Source: an uncultured Planctomycetaceae bacterium (lineage in GTDB: Bacteria > Planctomycetota > Planctomycetia > Planctomycetales > Planctomycetaceae). From it: a stretch of DNA of 36,947 nucleotides. The notes below the pieces were generated by a model. That model was not told the origin of the DNA, searched no databases, and worked only from the letters and a program-made list of their open reading frames with translations. The first letter of the stretch is position 1; every line of letters begins with the position of its first letter. This document shows, piece after piece, positions 8,553 through 17,367 of the stretch. A program made the position numbers and the translations under genes. The stretch lies in assembly GCA_903871805.1 (NCBI GenBank), contig CAIQIE010000392.1, positions 1-36,947 on the forward strand, in the 5' to 3' direction.

Positions 8553-9818
8553 TCACAGGCGGCTCAGTCGAGTTCTCAGAGTGCGATCCAGCTGATCGAG
8601 TGAGATTCCTGCTCGGTTGAGTTGCCGCAGGATTCGGTCATCCAGAAGCGTGTTCACGTCGGTACCGGGATCCGGATCGCGATTCAGGCCCATGGCATCT
8701 GCGTGCCAGTCTTCCAGGACACGGCGAATGACGGCTGGGGGAACGCCGGTGAGGTAGTCGCGGGAGCGGCTGACAATATCAGAACGCTGGTTATAGATTC
8801 CGGCGATTTCGGACAGCAGAGCAGTGTCGGCAGACGAAATTTCGGCTGGCGTTACGCTCGCTGGTCTGCCCTGTTCCGAGTCTTCGTTCTGTGTGCTGGT
8901 TTTCTTATTTGGAGAGGTGGTTGCTGATCGCAGGAACCCGACGAGCACCCCTTCAAGATTTTCCGGTACAGCATCCTGCAGGTCCCCGAGGAGTTTCTGC
9001 TTTTGTTCGGGAGTGGTCTTGTCAAGGGCTTCGACGGCTCGCTTTGTCAGATCATCGCGCAGTTGTGCCGGAAGTTGTTCAAGAATGTCGCTGAGCGTGG
9101 GTGTGTTTTCCGAGGCATTATCCGGAGATGTCGTGGAGTTTTTGCGAGCGGGTGTTTTGGTGGGCTCCGTGCTGCCACGGACGAGGCTTCCGAGGTCAAA
9201 TCCCGAGTCACTTTCCAGCCAGCTCTGATCAGAACCTGAATGAAAGTCCTTTGGTGAGGCTGGCTTTGCACCGGCCAGTTCGTCGGTGACGGGTTGCAGA
9301 TTCTGGTTAAACCGCTCAATCACATGCTGAACGTCACTCACAGAATGCTCCGGAACCAGTTTCAGCAGGAACTGAGAGTGGCTCAGGATGATGGCGGCTC
9401 CGTATCCTGACCATGTTTTCCCGACGATTTCTCGCATGGCTGGGGAGATGGTGATTAGAAAGTACATCACCGTCATGCAGAAGATGATGCCCTTCACCAG
9501 CCCCAGAAGACCTCCAAGATGCCGATCGAATTCAATCAGATTGATCTTTTCGAGCCATCCCTCAACAACACCTGCAGCGACAAAAGCTGCTCCACAGAGT
9601 CCCACGTAGATTACCAGCATGGCAACCCATTGTTTCAGAGGGGGCTCTACGGGAATAAGTGGCTCAATTGCCGGAGAGAGCGCCCCGGAGAACTTGAAGC
9701 AGAGCAGCAGAGCGACAGCCCATGCCAGCTGTGACATCAACCCGCGAGCCGCGCCACGTACGGCGCAAAAGAGCAAGACCCCAAGAACAATGAGATCAAG
9801 AATCTGAGAGGAGTTCAT
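8553..9818 (-). CDS. CvpA-family inner membrane protein with long charged C-terminal extension
   Basis: A 421-aa protein. Start ATG 9818 is chosen because GGGAAG lies upstream and the first helix then begins at residue 8. The frame could extend to 9857. Residues 4-125 carry four hydrophobic helices (about 8-20, 30-46, 64-86, 101-124) with the CvpA-like pattern LDLIVLGVLLFCAVRGAARG and the loop FDRHLGGLLGLVKG. CvpA proteins are about 160 aa and are linked to colicin V production and envelope maintenance in enterobacteria. Here about 250 further residues follow, rich in S/T/P/E/D with a possible helical segment (LSDILEQLPAQLRDDLTKRAVEALDKTTPEQKQKLL). The extension has no family I recognise. It is the first leftward gene to the right of the dif-like site. 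Confidence 0.85.
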   Translation of the reverse strand: MNSSQILDLIVLGVLLFCAVRGAARGLMSQLAWAVALLLCFKFSGALSPAIEPLIPVEPPLKQWVAMLVIYVGLCGAAFVAAGVVEGWLEKINLIEFDRHLGGLLGLVKGIIFCMTVMYFLITISPAMREIVGKTWSGYGAAIILSHSQFLLKLVPEHSVSDVQHVIERFNQNLQPVTDELAGAKPASPKDFHSGSDQSWLESDSGFDLGSLVRGSTEPTKTPARKNSTTSPDNASENTPTLSDILEQLPAQLRDDLTKRAVEALDKTTPEQKQKLLGDLQDAVPENLEGVLVGFLRSATTSPNKKTSTQNEDSEQGRPASVTPAEISSADTALLSEIAGIYNQRSDIVSRSRDYLTGVPPAVIRRVLEDWHADAMGLNRDPDPGTDVNTLLDDRILRQLNRAGISLDQLDRTLRTRLSRL

Positions 9819-10277
9819 CGTTCGTCTTCCCTGATCACGGCCAATCCGCGTCCACAATCAAGGAGTATAGGCGGGTTGCGGTCTTCGGGAGAATAGCGAT
9901 TCCTGAATTGATTTTTCTGATATTTCAGATCCATCTGGAAGTCGCAGCATCATTCGAGAGAAACCGCGGGGCTGCGATGGAATCCAATTGACAGGCCCTG
10001 CAGAGGAAGGGCGAGGGGCAACGGGCAACGGGGAAGGAGGAAGGAGGAAGGAGGAAGGAGGAAGGAGGAAGGAGCACGAGCACGAGCACGAGCACGAGCA
10101 AACGAGCAAACGAGCAAACGAGCAAACGAGCAAACGAGCAAACGAATTATGGCGTTTGGGGGGGCGTTTGGGGGCCTCGCTGGCGCTTCGGGTTAGTGTT
10201 TTTATGACTCAGCACAAGGTAAATCGGACAGTGCGTGACGTCAGCACTTTTCGCAGGGCCCGCGGTCGGGAGTGTTT
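9819..10277. other. Intergenic region with compound microsatellite
   Basis: This region lies between cvpA-like (start) and dtd (end), both leftward. It holds the tandem repeats at 10032-10145, and beside them (10171-10200) a GC-rich stretch reading CCTCGCTGGCGCTTCGGG. That wording reminds me of a dispersed planctomycete repeat, but I cannot verify it here. The short ORFs through the repeats are low-complexity (Leu/Cys/Ser) and are not genes. Confidence 0.5.
10032..10145. repeat. Compound tandem repeat: (GGAAGGA)6 (GCACGA)4 (GCAAACGA)6
   Basis: Three perfect microsatellites abut each other. The 7-mer GGAAGGA occurs six times (10032-10073), the 6-mer GCACGA four times (10074-10097) and the 8-mer GCAAACGA six times (10098-10145). 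The second and third units share the core GCA..CGA, so one could have grown from the other by an AA insertion. Slippage-prone. It lies about 210-330 bases upstream of the cvpA-like start. Confidence 0.97.
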
Positions 10278-10727
10278 CTAGAACTGTCGTCGGCTGTCCA
10301 GCAGCAGGGTTACGGGCCCATCATTCAGAAGCCTGACATCCATATGCGCCTGAAAGGTCCCGGTTTCCACGTTTACGCGGAGTCCCCGGAGTTCGGCGAC
10401 CATGTTTTTGTACAGGGGCACGGCGGCTTCCGGCCTTGCGGCTTCGACAAAACTGGGTCGACGCCCTTTGCGACAGTCACCGTAAAGGGTGAACTGGCTG
10501 ACGAGAAGTACTGAGCCACCGACATCACTGAGTCCGAGGTTCATTTTTCCGTCAGCGTCTTCGAAGACTCTCAGCCCGGCGATTTTTCCAGCCATCCAGA
10601 CCACATCTTCCTCGGTATCATCGCCGGCAATTCCAAGCAGGACCAGGAATCCTCGCTGAATCTGCCCCACGACGATTCCATCGACCGTAACGGAGGCTTC
10701 AGAAACGCGTTGGACGACGGCGCGCAT
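10278..10727 (-). CDS. dtd: D-aminoacyl-tRNA deacylase
   Basis: A 149-aa Dtd, full length for the family (about 145-150). It hydrolyses D-aminoacyl-tRNA (and Gly-tRNA-Ala), a cytosolic chirality checkpoint in translation. Both active-site signatures are present: SQFTLYGD at residues 77-84 and NDGPVT at 135-140, which contains the cross-subunit Gly-cisPro pair (G137-P138). The start [17 protein letters not shown] is typical. It is followed upstream, on the same strand, by thiO with a 124-base gap. Confidence 0.97.
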   Translation of the reverse strand: MRAVVQRVSEASVTVDGIVVGQIQRGFLVLLGIAGDDTEEDVVWMAGKIAGLRVFEDADGKMNLGLSDVGGSVLLVSQFTLYGDCRKGRRPSFVEAARPEAAVPLYKNMVAELRGLRVNVETGTFQAHMDVRLLNDGPVTLLLDSRRQF

Positions 10728-10851
10728 GTCAGTAAACTCCGAGTTGCAGGCTAAAAAGAGGTATCAAAAGGCACGTCAGTATCACCGCAAATGGAATTTG
10801 GTGAAAGACTGCGAGAATCCTTCGCAGAACCAGCCACGGTGGACCATTGCC

Positions 10852-11964
10852 TCAGGAATTCCGGAATCGATCGGCGGCGAAGCCCTCAAGCGGAATGGGG
10901 GATGAGTTGCCCAGAATCAATTGACTGAGAATCAGTGCAGTTCCGGGTGACATCTGCAGTCCAGCTCGAAAATGCCCGGCACCGATCCAGAGATTGTCAA
11001 AGCCCGAAACGCTTCCCAAAAGCGGCAGTTCATCGGGGGATCCGGGACGCAGACCAGACCATGTTCTGGCAATTTCGGCATCTCTGAGTTCCGGGACGAG
11101 TGAGGTGGCAAAGTCGAGCAGCCCGCTGACACCTTCTGCAGTGTTTGCCTTGTGAAATCCCACGTCTTCTTCGGTGGAACCGATGAGAATCAGGCCGTCT
11201 GTTCTGGGGACAAGGTAACGTCGACCTACTTCAATGACACACTCAAACGGCAGTCTGGCCACCTGCAACTGCACAATCTGGCCTCGAATGGGTTTGACCG
11301 GGATGGGGACTCCCAGTTCTGCCATAATCCCGGCGGTCCAGGCTCCGGCAGTCAGACAGATCCGTGGGCAAGTGAACTGGTCCGCGGGAGTCCGCACGGA
11401 ATGAATCCGCTCACCGTGGACGGTAAACTTCAGGGTTCCCGCCTGTTCACGAAATTGCACGCCGGCCAGTTCGCAGGCGATTCGAAGGGCTTTCAGGTGA
11501 CGTGGATTTCGGACCTGCGCGAACTGCGGCAGAAAGATGGCAGCTGCATCACTTTTATTCAGCCCCGGCACATGATCGTTCAATTGCGACCCGGACAGGA
11601 CAGACGCATTCGTGCCGTCTTTTCTCCACTGCCCTGCAGCGGCTTCTGCTGCAGCATGGGACGAAAAAAGCAGTACAGAGCCACAGACTCGATATCCATT
11701 ATCGATGCCGGACAGTTCCTGCAGGTCTGCGGCAAATTTTGGCCAGAGCGAGTGGCTGAGTGACCGCAGGCGTGCCTCGGGAGATGTCGAGAGCTGGACG
11801 TTGCCGGGAGGAAGCATCCCGGCACCAGCCCATGAGGCTTCCCGTCCGGTCTCTGAGCGATCGAGGACAAGAACGGAAGCTCCTTCGCGAGCGAGGAGGA
11901 GCGCGGTGGTGAGTCCGGTGACGCCACCACCAGCGATCAGGATATCCGGTTGCGAGAGAGGCAT
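10852..11964 (-). CDS. thiO: Glycine oxidase ThiO-like FAD-dependent oxidoreductase
   Basis: A 370-aa member of the DAO family. Residues 7-36 form an N-terminal Rossmann FAD-binding motif (GGGVTGLTTALLLAREG...LVLDRS). Next come REASWAGAGMLPPG, typical of ThiO, and a C-terminal FAD-contacting block (WSGLRPGSPDELPLLG...GAGHFRAGLQMSPGTALIL). ThiO oxidises glycine to the imine used to build the thiazole of thiamin. The ThiO assignment over other DAO-family amino acid oxidases rests on the length and on the AGAGMLPP and GHFRxGxxxxP blocks. No other thi gene lies in the window, so the pathway role is inferred. Confidence 0.88.
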   Translation of the reverse strand: MPLSQPDILIAGGGVTGLTTALLLAREGASVLVLDRSETGREASWAGAGMLPPGNVQLSTSPEARLRSLSHSLWPKFAADLQELSGIDNGYRVCGSVLLFSSHAAAEAAAGQWRKDGTNASVLSGSQLNDHVPGLNKSDAAAIFLPQFAQVRNPRHLKALRIACELAGVQFREQAGTLKFTVHGERIHSVRTPADQFTCPRICLTAGAWTAGIMAELGVPIPVKPIRGQIVQLQVARLPFECVIEVGRRYLVPRTDGLILIGSTEEDVGFHKANTAEGVSGLLDFATSLVPELRDAEIARTWSGLRPGSPDELPLLGSVSGFDNLWIGAGHFRAGLQMSPGTALILSQLILGNSSPIPLEGFAADRFRNS

Positions 11965-12050
11965 TCGGGAGTTCTGCCATGCATCTGGTCAAACCAGAAT
12001 ACAGATTTGAAAATGGAACGGGACGGGTGGAACAGCGTCAAAGCGGAGTG

Positions 12051-13295
12051 CTACTTGTTCGCCAGACAATACAGAAATTCTTTTCGAGCCGGTCCATCGC
12101 CTTTGGACGTGCGGACGAACAGTTGCCCATCCGTGGCAACCATCGATGCGAAGCCTGAGTCTCCAAGTTGATTCCGGGCAAGAAGTTCATACTTTTCCGG
12201 CGTGGCTTTGATGACCCATGTGGTACCGGCTTCGTTGGTTGCCAGGATGGTGTCGCCGACAAGGAGCGGAGAGGAAGAGACAGGCCCTTTGAGTCTCTGT
12301 TTCCACATTTCTTCCCCGGTTTTCGCATTCCAGCAGTAGAAAACGCCCTGGTCACTGAAAGCATACACATAGCCATTTTTCACAAGCAGGGACTGTTCGT
12401 AGCACTTTACTTTGTTCTTCCATACAACACCCGATCCATCGGCTCGGACTGCCACGGTTTCGGCATCCGGATATCCGCCGCTGGCGAACACAAGACCATC
12501 TTCCCAGATGCAGGTTCCGCAGGTGGCCATGGTCAGGCATGGCGTGTTCCAGAGAGGTTCGCCGCTGGCCGGGTCATAGGAAGCAATCATGTTGGTGCCG
12601 CTGAGCAGCATTTGATCTTTTCCATTGATGGTCGCGACAATTGGAGACCCCCAGTTCAGCATGAGCGGCCGTTCTCTGGACCACGCGGTGCTGCCATCGG
12701 CCACATTCAGAGCCCTGATCCATGCGACGGTGTCAGAGTCCGCAGAGACAATCAGGGTGTCTTTGTAAACGGTGGGTGAGGAAGCGTAACCATATTCATA
12801 GGCCCTTGGCCGGAAGTTCCCGGCATCAATACGCCAGACGACCTTGCCCTGGAAATCCAGAGCAACGACTTCAATTTTTTCATGATGGCAGAACGTGGCA
12901 AAGATCAGGCTGCCATTGGTCGCTGCTGTGGAAGAGGCATGTGTGTTTTTGGGGTGCAGTGTTGGAAATCCGCCCTGACTGATCGGTGTCAGCCAGAGTT
13001 GTTTCCCGGTTTTACGATCAAATGCGACGACGCCCTGTGTTTCTGAGGATTCATCGGCAGTGCAGACCACGACAAGTTCACCAACCACGATTGGGGAAGA
13101 GTGGCCTCGCCCTGGAACTTCGGCCTGCCAGACCACATTCGTGGTTTCATCCCATTTGGTTGGAACATTCTGGCCGTCCGCTGCGGTGTTGTTGTGCGAT
13201 GGGCCTCGCCATTGTGTCCAGTCTGAAGCGGAAGCCTGAGAGGTGAAGGCGAGAAGAAGAGCAATGGTCAGACAGTTCAGTTTCCGCAAGAGCAT
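12051..13295 (-). CDS. Secreted PQQ-binding-like beta-propeller protein
   Basis: A 414-aa exported protein with a signal peptide at residues 1-23 (cleavage near ASA/SD). The mature start DWTQWRGPSHNN is the characteristic opening of planctomycete outer-membrane-assembly-BamB-like / PQQ-propeller proteins. Repeated blade motifs are visible: AFDRKTGKQLW, ALDFQGKVVWR, ALNVADGSTAW, SYDPASGEPLW and CWNAKTGEEMW. No dehydrogenase catalytic residues or c-type haem motif (CxxCH) were seen. It may therefore be a scaffold rather than an enzyme, and its substrate is unknown. It is the last of four leftward genes to the right of the dif-like site and is divergent from the DUF1570 gene. Confidence 0.88.
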   Translation of the reverse strand: MLLRKLNCLTIALLLAFTSQASASDWTQWRGPSHNNTAADGQNVPTKWDETTNVVWQAEVPGRGHSSPIVVGELVVVCTADESSETQGVVAFDRKTGKQLWLTPISQGGFPTLHPKNTHASSTAATNGSLIFATFCHHEKIEVVALDFQGKVVWRIDAGNFRPRAYEYGYASSPTVYKDTLIVSADSDTVAWIRALNVADGSTAWSRERPLMLNWGSPIVATINGKDQMLLSGTNMIASYDPASGEPLWNTPCLTMATCGTCIWEDGLVFASGGYPDAETVAVRADGSGVVWKNKVKCYEQSLLVKNGYVYAFSDQGVFYCWNAKTGEEMWKQRLKGPVSSSPLLVGDTILATNEAGTTWVIKATPEKYELLARNQLGDSGFASMVATDGQLFVRTSKGDGPARKEFLYCLANK

Positions 13296-13817
13296 GACGA
13301 CATCCTGATTCTGGTGAACGATAGGTCGATCCTCACTGAAGTTTGGGGATCACGACCAGCACGTCAAGTGCAGTTCCGAATCAGGCAAACCGCGGCTGAG
13401 CCTTGCCTGGTTTGGAGAAACGTTTTTCCGGGTGTGCTTTTTACGGAACCGCAGCGAAACACCGGCAGTGCATACAGGGCCTGGGCAGCCGTGCCGCCGG
13501 GTTCTGAAGCTGGGGATGGATCGGCCCCGCGGGCGGACGCAGGTGTCGACTCCGCATGATTCTTCCGGGATGTTGTCAAACGGCATCATTTGTTGCCATC
13601 GAATTTTCCGCGGGAAGCATGTGATGTCTGGAAGCAGCAGTTGATGCCTGTTGCATGAGATTGGGATGTAGCGAAACCAGCACAGCGCGTCAGATTCAAC
13701 CGAGCGTCGCGAGTCCTGCAACCTGCGTTGAAGAAACGTGTCGCATCAGGGGAAAAACTGAGCCAGGCTGGCGTGAAAACATGCTTTTTTCCGAACTCAG
13801 GGTACCGCGAACTTCCG
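13296..13817. other. Divergent intergenic region, no gene seen
   Basis: About 520 bases between the starts of the propeller gene (-) and the DUF1570 gene (+). The ORFs here have no recognisable protein signature. It should contain promoters for both genes. I did not find a clear operator or hairpin. Confidence 0.35.
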
Positions 13818-15080
13818 ATGTCCGTTTCATTTCAGCCGATTCCCCCGGGATTATTTTTCGGGAACCTGTTCAAGCGTTTAACGCTGGTGTACCTGGCCAG
13901 TCTGTGGCTGTTTTTGGTCAGTGCAGCGCAGGCCGGCGATGCGCCCCGATTGATTGAAGTCAGTGACTCGCGACAGGCGTATTCGGGTCGACTGCTGGCA
14001 AAGAACGACGAGTCTGCATGGATCATGAATGAATTTGGTGGAGTTTTGCAGCTGAATGTCAGGAAACTCACGGGCTTTCGTGTGGTTTCCGAGCACTTCC
14101 GAACGGCGACAGCTGTTGAGTTTCACCAGAAGCTTCGGCTGGAGATGCCTGAAGATTACGAGATTGCCGAGTCGACTCGTTTCATTGCCATTGCTCCTGC
14201 GGGGAAAGCATCTGCCTATGCTTCCTTCCTTGATAAAATCTATCGTGACGTCGCGCATTTTTATCTGGCGCGGGGGATACGAATTTCGGAACCTGCCGTT
14301 CCGCTGGTTGTGTTGATTTTCGGTGACCAGTACGAGTTTCGTGCCTATTGTGAAAGAGACAACACGCGGTGGTCCGACGATCTGCGGGGCTATTACTCGC
14401 TGCCAACAAATCGGGTCGCGCTGTTTGATGACAGGCTTGGGGAAATCTCGGGGGCAGAAGAGATTGGTTTCGGCAAACAGACGTCGATAGTTACGGGACA
14501 ACCGAGTAATACATCAAGGCAGCTGAGTGGTGTTTCAGCACGAACCATGGACACATTGATTCATGAGGTCGTGCATCAGATTGGCTTTAACACCGGGGTT
14601 CACAGTCGTTTTGGAAGAACTCCGCAGTGGCTGGTTGAAGGACTGGCGATGCATATGGAATCTCCAGTGGCCAGGTCGCCTCGCGCATCGCGGGGTGCAG
14701 ACAAGACCGAGCTTGTGAATGTCGAGCGACTGGAGTGGTTTCGCAGGGAGTACGCTGAACGGAGGTCCGCAGGAGACATCGCGTCACTGGTTGCTTCCGA
14801 CGAGCTTTTCAATTCGAATCCATTCGACGCCTACAGTCTTTCCTGGGCGCTTGCCTGTTTCCTTGGGTCTTCTGCGGGCGGTGATCGTGCACATCAATTT
14901 ACAGAGTATCTTGATCTTCTGAAGACACGTGATGGGATGGATGCCTATCCTGCCAGTGAACGGCTGAGTGATTTTCGGCAATGCTTCGGTGACGTTGCGA
15001 AATTTGAAGTGGAGTTTCTGAGGTTCGTCGAGGAACTGGAAATTCCGGCCAGCCCAAAGGTGGTGTTTGCTGAGAACTGA
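13818..15080 (+). CDS. DUF1570 protein, probable exported zinc metallopeptidase
   Basis: A 420-aa protein from ATG 13818; the frame stays open to a TTG at 13728. A hydrophobic segment at residues 21-38 ends in AAQAGD, giving a signal peptide or anchor. The gluzincin-type metal site is visible: HEVVH at residues 249-253 (His249, Glu250, His253), with a downstream WLVEGLA that supplies Glu274. This spacing is typical of DUF1570 and related peptidase families. The N-terminal part (residues 45-95, RLLAKNDESAWIMNEFGG) resembles a small beta domain that often precedes it. The substrate is unknown. The start is uncertain because no strong ribosome-binding site precedes either candidate. Confidence 0.85.
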   Translation: MSVSFQPIPPGLFFGNLFKRLTLVYLASLWLFLVSAAQAGDAPRLIEVSDSRQAYSGRLLAKNDESAWIMNEFGGVLQLNVRKLTGFRVVSEHFRTATAVEFHQKLRLEMPEDYEIAESTRFIAIAPAGKASAYASFLDKIYRDVAHFYLARGIRISEPAVPLVVLIFGDQYEFRAYCERDNTRWSDDLRGYYSLPTNRVALFDDRLGEISGAEEIGFGKQTSIVTGQPSNTSRQLSGVSARTMDTLIHEVVHQIGFNTGVHSRFGRTPQWLVEGLAMHMESPVARSPRASRGADKTELVNVERLEWFRREYAERRSAGDIASLVASDELFNSNPFDAYSLSWALACFLGSSAGGDRAHQFTEYLDLLKTRDGMDAYPASERLSDFRQCFGDVAKFEVEFLRFVEELEIPASPKVVFAEN

Positions 15081-15449
15081 TTCGAACTGCTGAGAATTTG
15101 CTGCACTGCGGCAGAGACACCCATCGAGCGTTCGGGCCATCAGAAAAGTATCAGAGACAATACAGCGGTGTCGGGTAAAAACGACCGTGAAAGTACGCAG
15201 CCGGTCGGCTGCTCTGCTGAAACGGAGACGATGCCGCACTCCCCTGCCCTCGCGGATTCACTGAACTTCGGACAGAGTAGCGTCAAAAACGTTCCCACTT
15301 GAGCATTGATTTCGTAGACTGCAGGTGCGTGTCTGGCGTGGTCTGCTGCAGACGCGGGGAGTGCGTGGGAGGTCCCGGTGGAATCGCCCGGGAGTTTCGT
15401 CATCCCAGCGCAGCGTCGTGAGAGACTTTTGGTCAGGAAAAAAGTTCAC
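15081..15449. other. Intergenic region, one KOPS-like octamer
   Basis: About 370 bases with no convincing gene. The octamer CCCTGCCC at 15242-15249 (GGGCAGGG on the - strand) is the first of eight such sites to the right of dif. The downstream gene may instead start at GTG 15378, which would shorten this gap. Confidence 0.4.
15242..15249 (-). other. KOPS-like octamer GGGCAGGG (on - strand) nearest to dif on the right
   Basis: CCCTGCCC on the + strand reads GGGCAGGG on the - strand and points left toward the dif-like site. Further copies in the same orientation start at 16004, 17326, 19932, 23135, 24808, 25133 and 32273. Confidence 0.45.
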
Positions 15450-16523
15450 ATGGAGGGGCCTTCTCGGTTCTGGATGCTGCTGTTTGATCGCCTTAAAATG
15501 CCATCAGCGGAGCCAGTTGTCTCTCAGTTGCCGGCAGTGGCAACAGCAGTGGAGCGTCTGGAAGTCCAGTCTGCGTTCTTTGAGCAGTTTCTGATTCAGA
15601 ACGTCTGCACGACCGCCGACTTGGGCGACTACTTCGGCGGCGTCGGCCGCTGCGATGCGTTTCGTCAAAGACTGTCGGATAGTGGGCGAGTACTTCGGCA
15701 GGTTAATGTCGCAGCAGATGTCGACAGTCCGTTGGCGAAGGAATGCCATTCCCGGCTGCAGTTCCCGGGACTGTCGTCGAAGGATACGGGAACATTGACA
15801 GTTTCGTCGTTCGAATCGCCCTCTGCCGAGGACCTGCAGTTGATCGGCGGGGCGGACGTGCTGATGATTTCCGTCGTGCTGCCGGAATGCGATTCTGAAC
15901 TTGTGGAACGCATCCTGACAGCGGTACAGTCCCTTGCCGCGACCGTGTTTCCTGCTGAAAGCGAACCGGCGTTGCTGGTGACTGCGTTTCGAGGAGTACA
16001 CTGCCCTGCCCCATCGCCGCTGGAATATGGTCTTGATGAGGGACTGCTCCAGGTTCCGGCGTGGTATCGACATTCAAAAGTGGCTGCTGGTCGATTTCAG
16101 ACAGTGTGTGGCAGTTTTGATCTGCTGCCTTCGATTCTTGGAATTCTTGCCAGAGGCAGCGGCGAGGCCGTCGCTCCCGAGCACCTGTCTGCGGAAGACG
16201 TGGAGCCTGGCTTTAGCGGGACACGACAACTGTTTGCTGCGGAACTGCTGGATATCGTAAATTCCGATCGGATGCTGCGACTGAAGGGAGATGGCTGGAC
16301 AGGCCTGCGGACACAGCAGTATTTGCTGGTTGTCAATGCTCCCTCGGAGAAGGAGGAATTCGCTGCGGAGGAGCCTCTGCTGCAGCTCTACCTGAAACCG
16401 GACGACTACTGGAATGTCAACAACGTGATCGTTTCTTACGGGGAGATCGCCCGCCTGATGCTGGAAGCGAGTGAGAATGCGGAGGATGGTGCCGGGCATT
16501 CGGATGTGGATGCGCAGGGGTGA
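15450..16523 (+). CDS. Degenerate sulfatase-like (alkaline-phosphatase-superfamily) protein, probably non-catalytic
   Basis: A 357-aa protein from ATG 15450. A GTG at 15378 preceded by GGGAGG would add 24 residues and is a real alternative. No signal peptide is seen, so it is probably cytosolic. The C-terminal part looks like the end of sulfatase-like proteins: LRTQQYLLVVNAPS followed by LYLKPDDYWNVNNV, as in planctomycete sulfatases that end with a prescribed-substance comparison block. The N-terminal half lacks the CxPxR formylglycine motif and the paired metal aspartates of a working sulfatase. I infer a degenerate or repurposed member. It is convergent with the Fur gene, with only about 20 bases between stops. 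Confidence 0.6.
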   Translation: MEGPSRFWMLLFDRLKMPSAEPVVSQLPAVATAVERLEVQSAFFEQFLIQNVCTTADLGDYFGGVGRCDAFRQRLSDSGRVLRQVNVAADVDSPLAKECHSRLQFPGLSSKDTGTLTVSSFESPSAEDLQLIGGADVLMISVVLPECDSELVERILTAVQSLAATVFPAESEPALLVTAFRGVHCPAPSPLEYGLDEGLLQVPAWYRHSKVAAGRFQTVCGSFDLLPSILGILARGSGEAVAPEHLSAEDVEPGFSGTRQLFAAELLDIVNSDRMLRLKGDGWTGLRTQQYLLVVNAPSEKEEFAAEEPLLQLYLKPDDYWNVNNVIVSYGEIARLMLEASENAEDGAGHSDVDAQG

Positions 16524-16544
16524 TCGGAAAGTCGACAACCGCGA

Positions 16545-17060
16545 TCAGATCATGTCCAGTTTGCGATGTCGGCGGGCTGGTGGTTTTGCACAGCTGGCGC
16601 AGATTCCGTGCACTTCCAGTCGATGGCCGCTCATGCGGAAACCATGATCGGAGGAAACTCGTTCCAGCACGGAAGAGATTTCTTCGTTGCGGAATTCCAC
16701 CAGCTGATTGCATTTTTCGCAGATGAAGTGATCGTGCTGGGGATAGCCGTAGTCATGTTCATAGACTTCCCGGTCATTTGACCGGGCGACCTTGCGAATT
16801 AATCCGGCCTTTTCAAGTTCTCTGAGGGTCCGGTAAACCGTGGCACGACTCACTCGCCCGCCGTCGCGTCTTGGCTGAGTCAGTCTGGACACGATTTGGT
16901 CTGAGTCGAAGTGTTCGTGGTCAGCAAAGATTTCACGAACAATGGTCTCGCGTTCCTGGGTCAGGCGTTTGCTGCGCGTAGCAAGGAATTCTCGAAACTT
17001 CTCTACGGGAGAAACCGTGACTTCATGTCGTATCAGATCTTTGACTGTCGATGGGTCCAC
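16545..17060 (-). CDS. Fur-family metal-responsive transcriptional regulator
   Basis: A 171-aa Fur protein starting at GTG 17060 behind AAGGA. No in-frame ATG is available near the start. The winged-helix recognition segment SRATVYRTLRELEKAGLI is at residues 71-88. Metal ligands are visible: His48 and His50 in DHEHFD, then His102, His109 and His111 in EHDYGYPQHDH. The structural-zinc pairs are Cys114/Cys117 (CEKC) and Cys154/Cys157 (CASC). The protein could be Fur, Zur or PerR. It is longer than typical (about 140-150) because of an N-terminal extension of about 20 residues (RHEVTVSPVEKFREFL) and a basic tail. It would repress metal uptake or peroxide genes in the cytosol; no obvious target operon is adjacent. 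Confidence 0.93.
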   Translation of the reverse strand: MDPSTVKDLIRHEVTVSPVEKFREFLATRSKRLTQERETIVREIFADHEHFDSDQIVSRLTQPRRDGGRVSRATVYRTLRELEKAGLIRKVARSNDREVYEHDYGYPQHDHFICEKCNQLVEFRNEEISSVLERVSSDHGFRMSGHRLEVHGICASCAKPPARRHRKLDMI

Positions 17061-17367
17061 AAAAATCCTTCGAAAGACTGATTGCGTGCATCTGTCCGGA
17101 AAGTCACCGGAACGGAAACGGTCTTTTGTATGATCACTGCCTTGCCGGGAGTCCTGCCGGGAAAGGCGACTTTACGGCGGGAGTCTGCATCCCGCTGCCG
17201 GATTTGAAATTTCCGATCGGACTGATCCGCAAAGTGACTGATCGGAGGCATAGTAACGCAGAAATGCGACTGTTTCAGTCCGAATTCTCCTGAAATTCCC
17301 TGGAGTCTCACGACTTTCGACGGTCCCCTGCCCTGTTTTCCCGAGGATGGTGCCGGGGAATTCCGGT
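17061..17367. other. Intergenic region between FlgM-like and Fur genes
   Basis: About 305 bases with no convincing gene. A KOPS-like CCCTGCCC lies at 17326-17333. The Fur promoter is probably here. Confidence 0.35.

Noticed and set aside
9858..10141. Leucine/cysteine-rich leftward ORFs over the microsatellites
   Set aside because: Pure translation of tandem repeats, with no start context.
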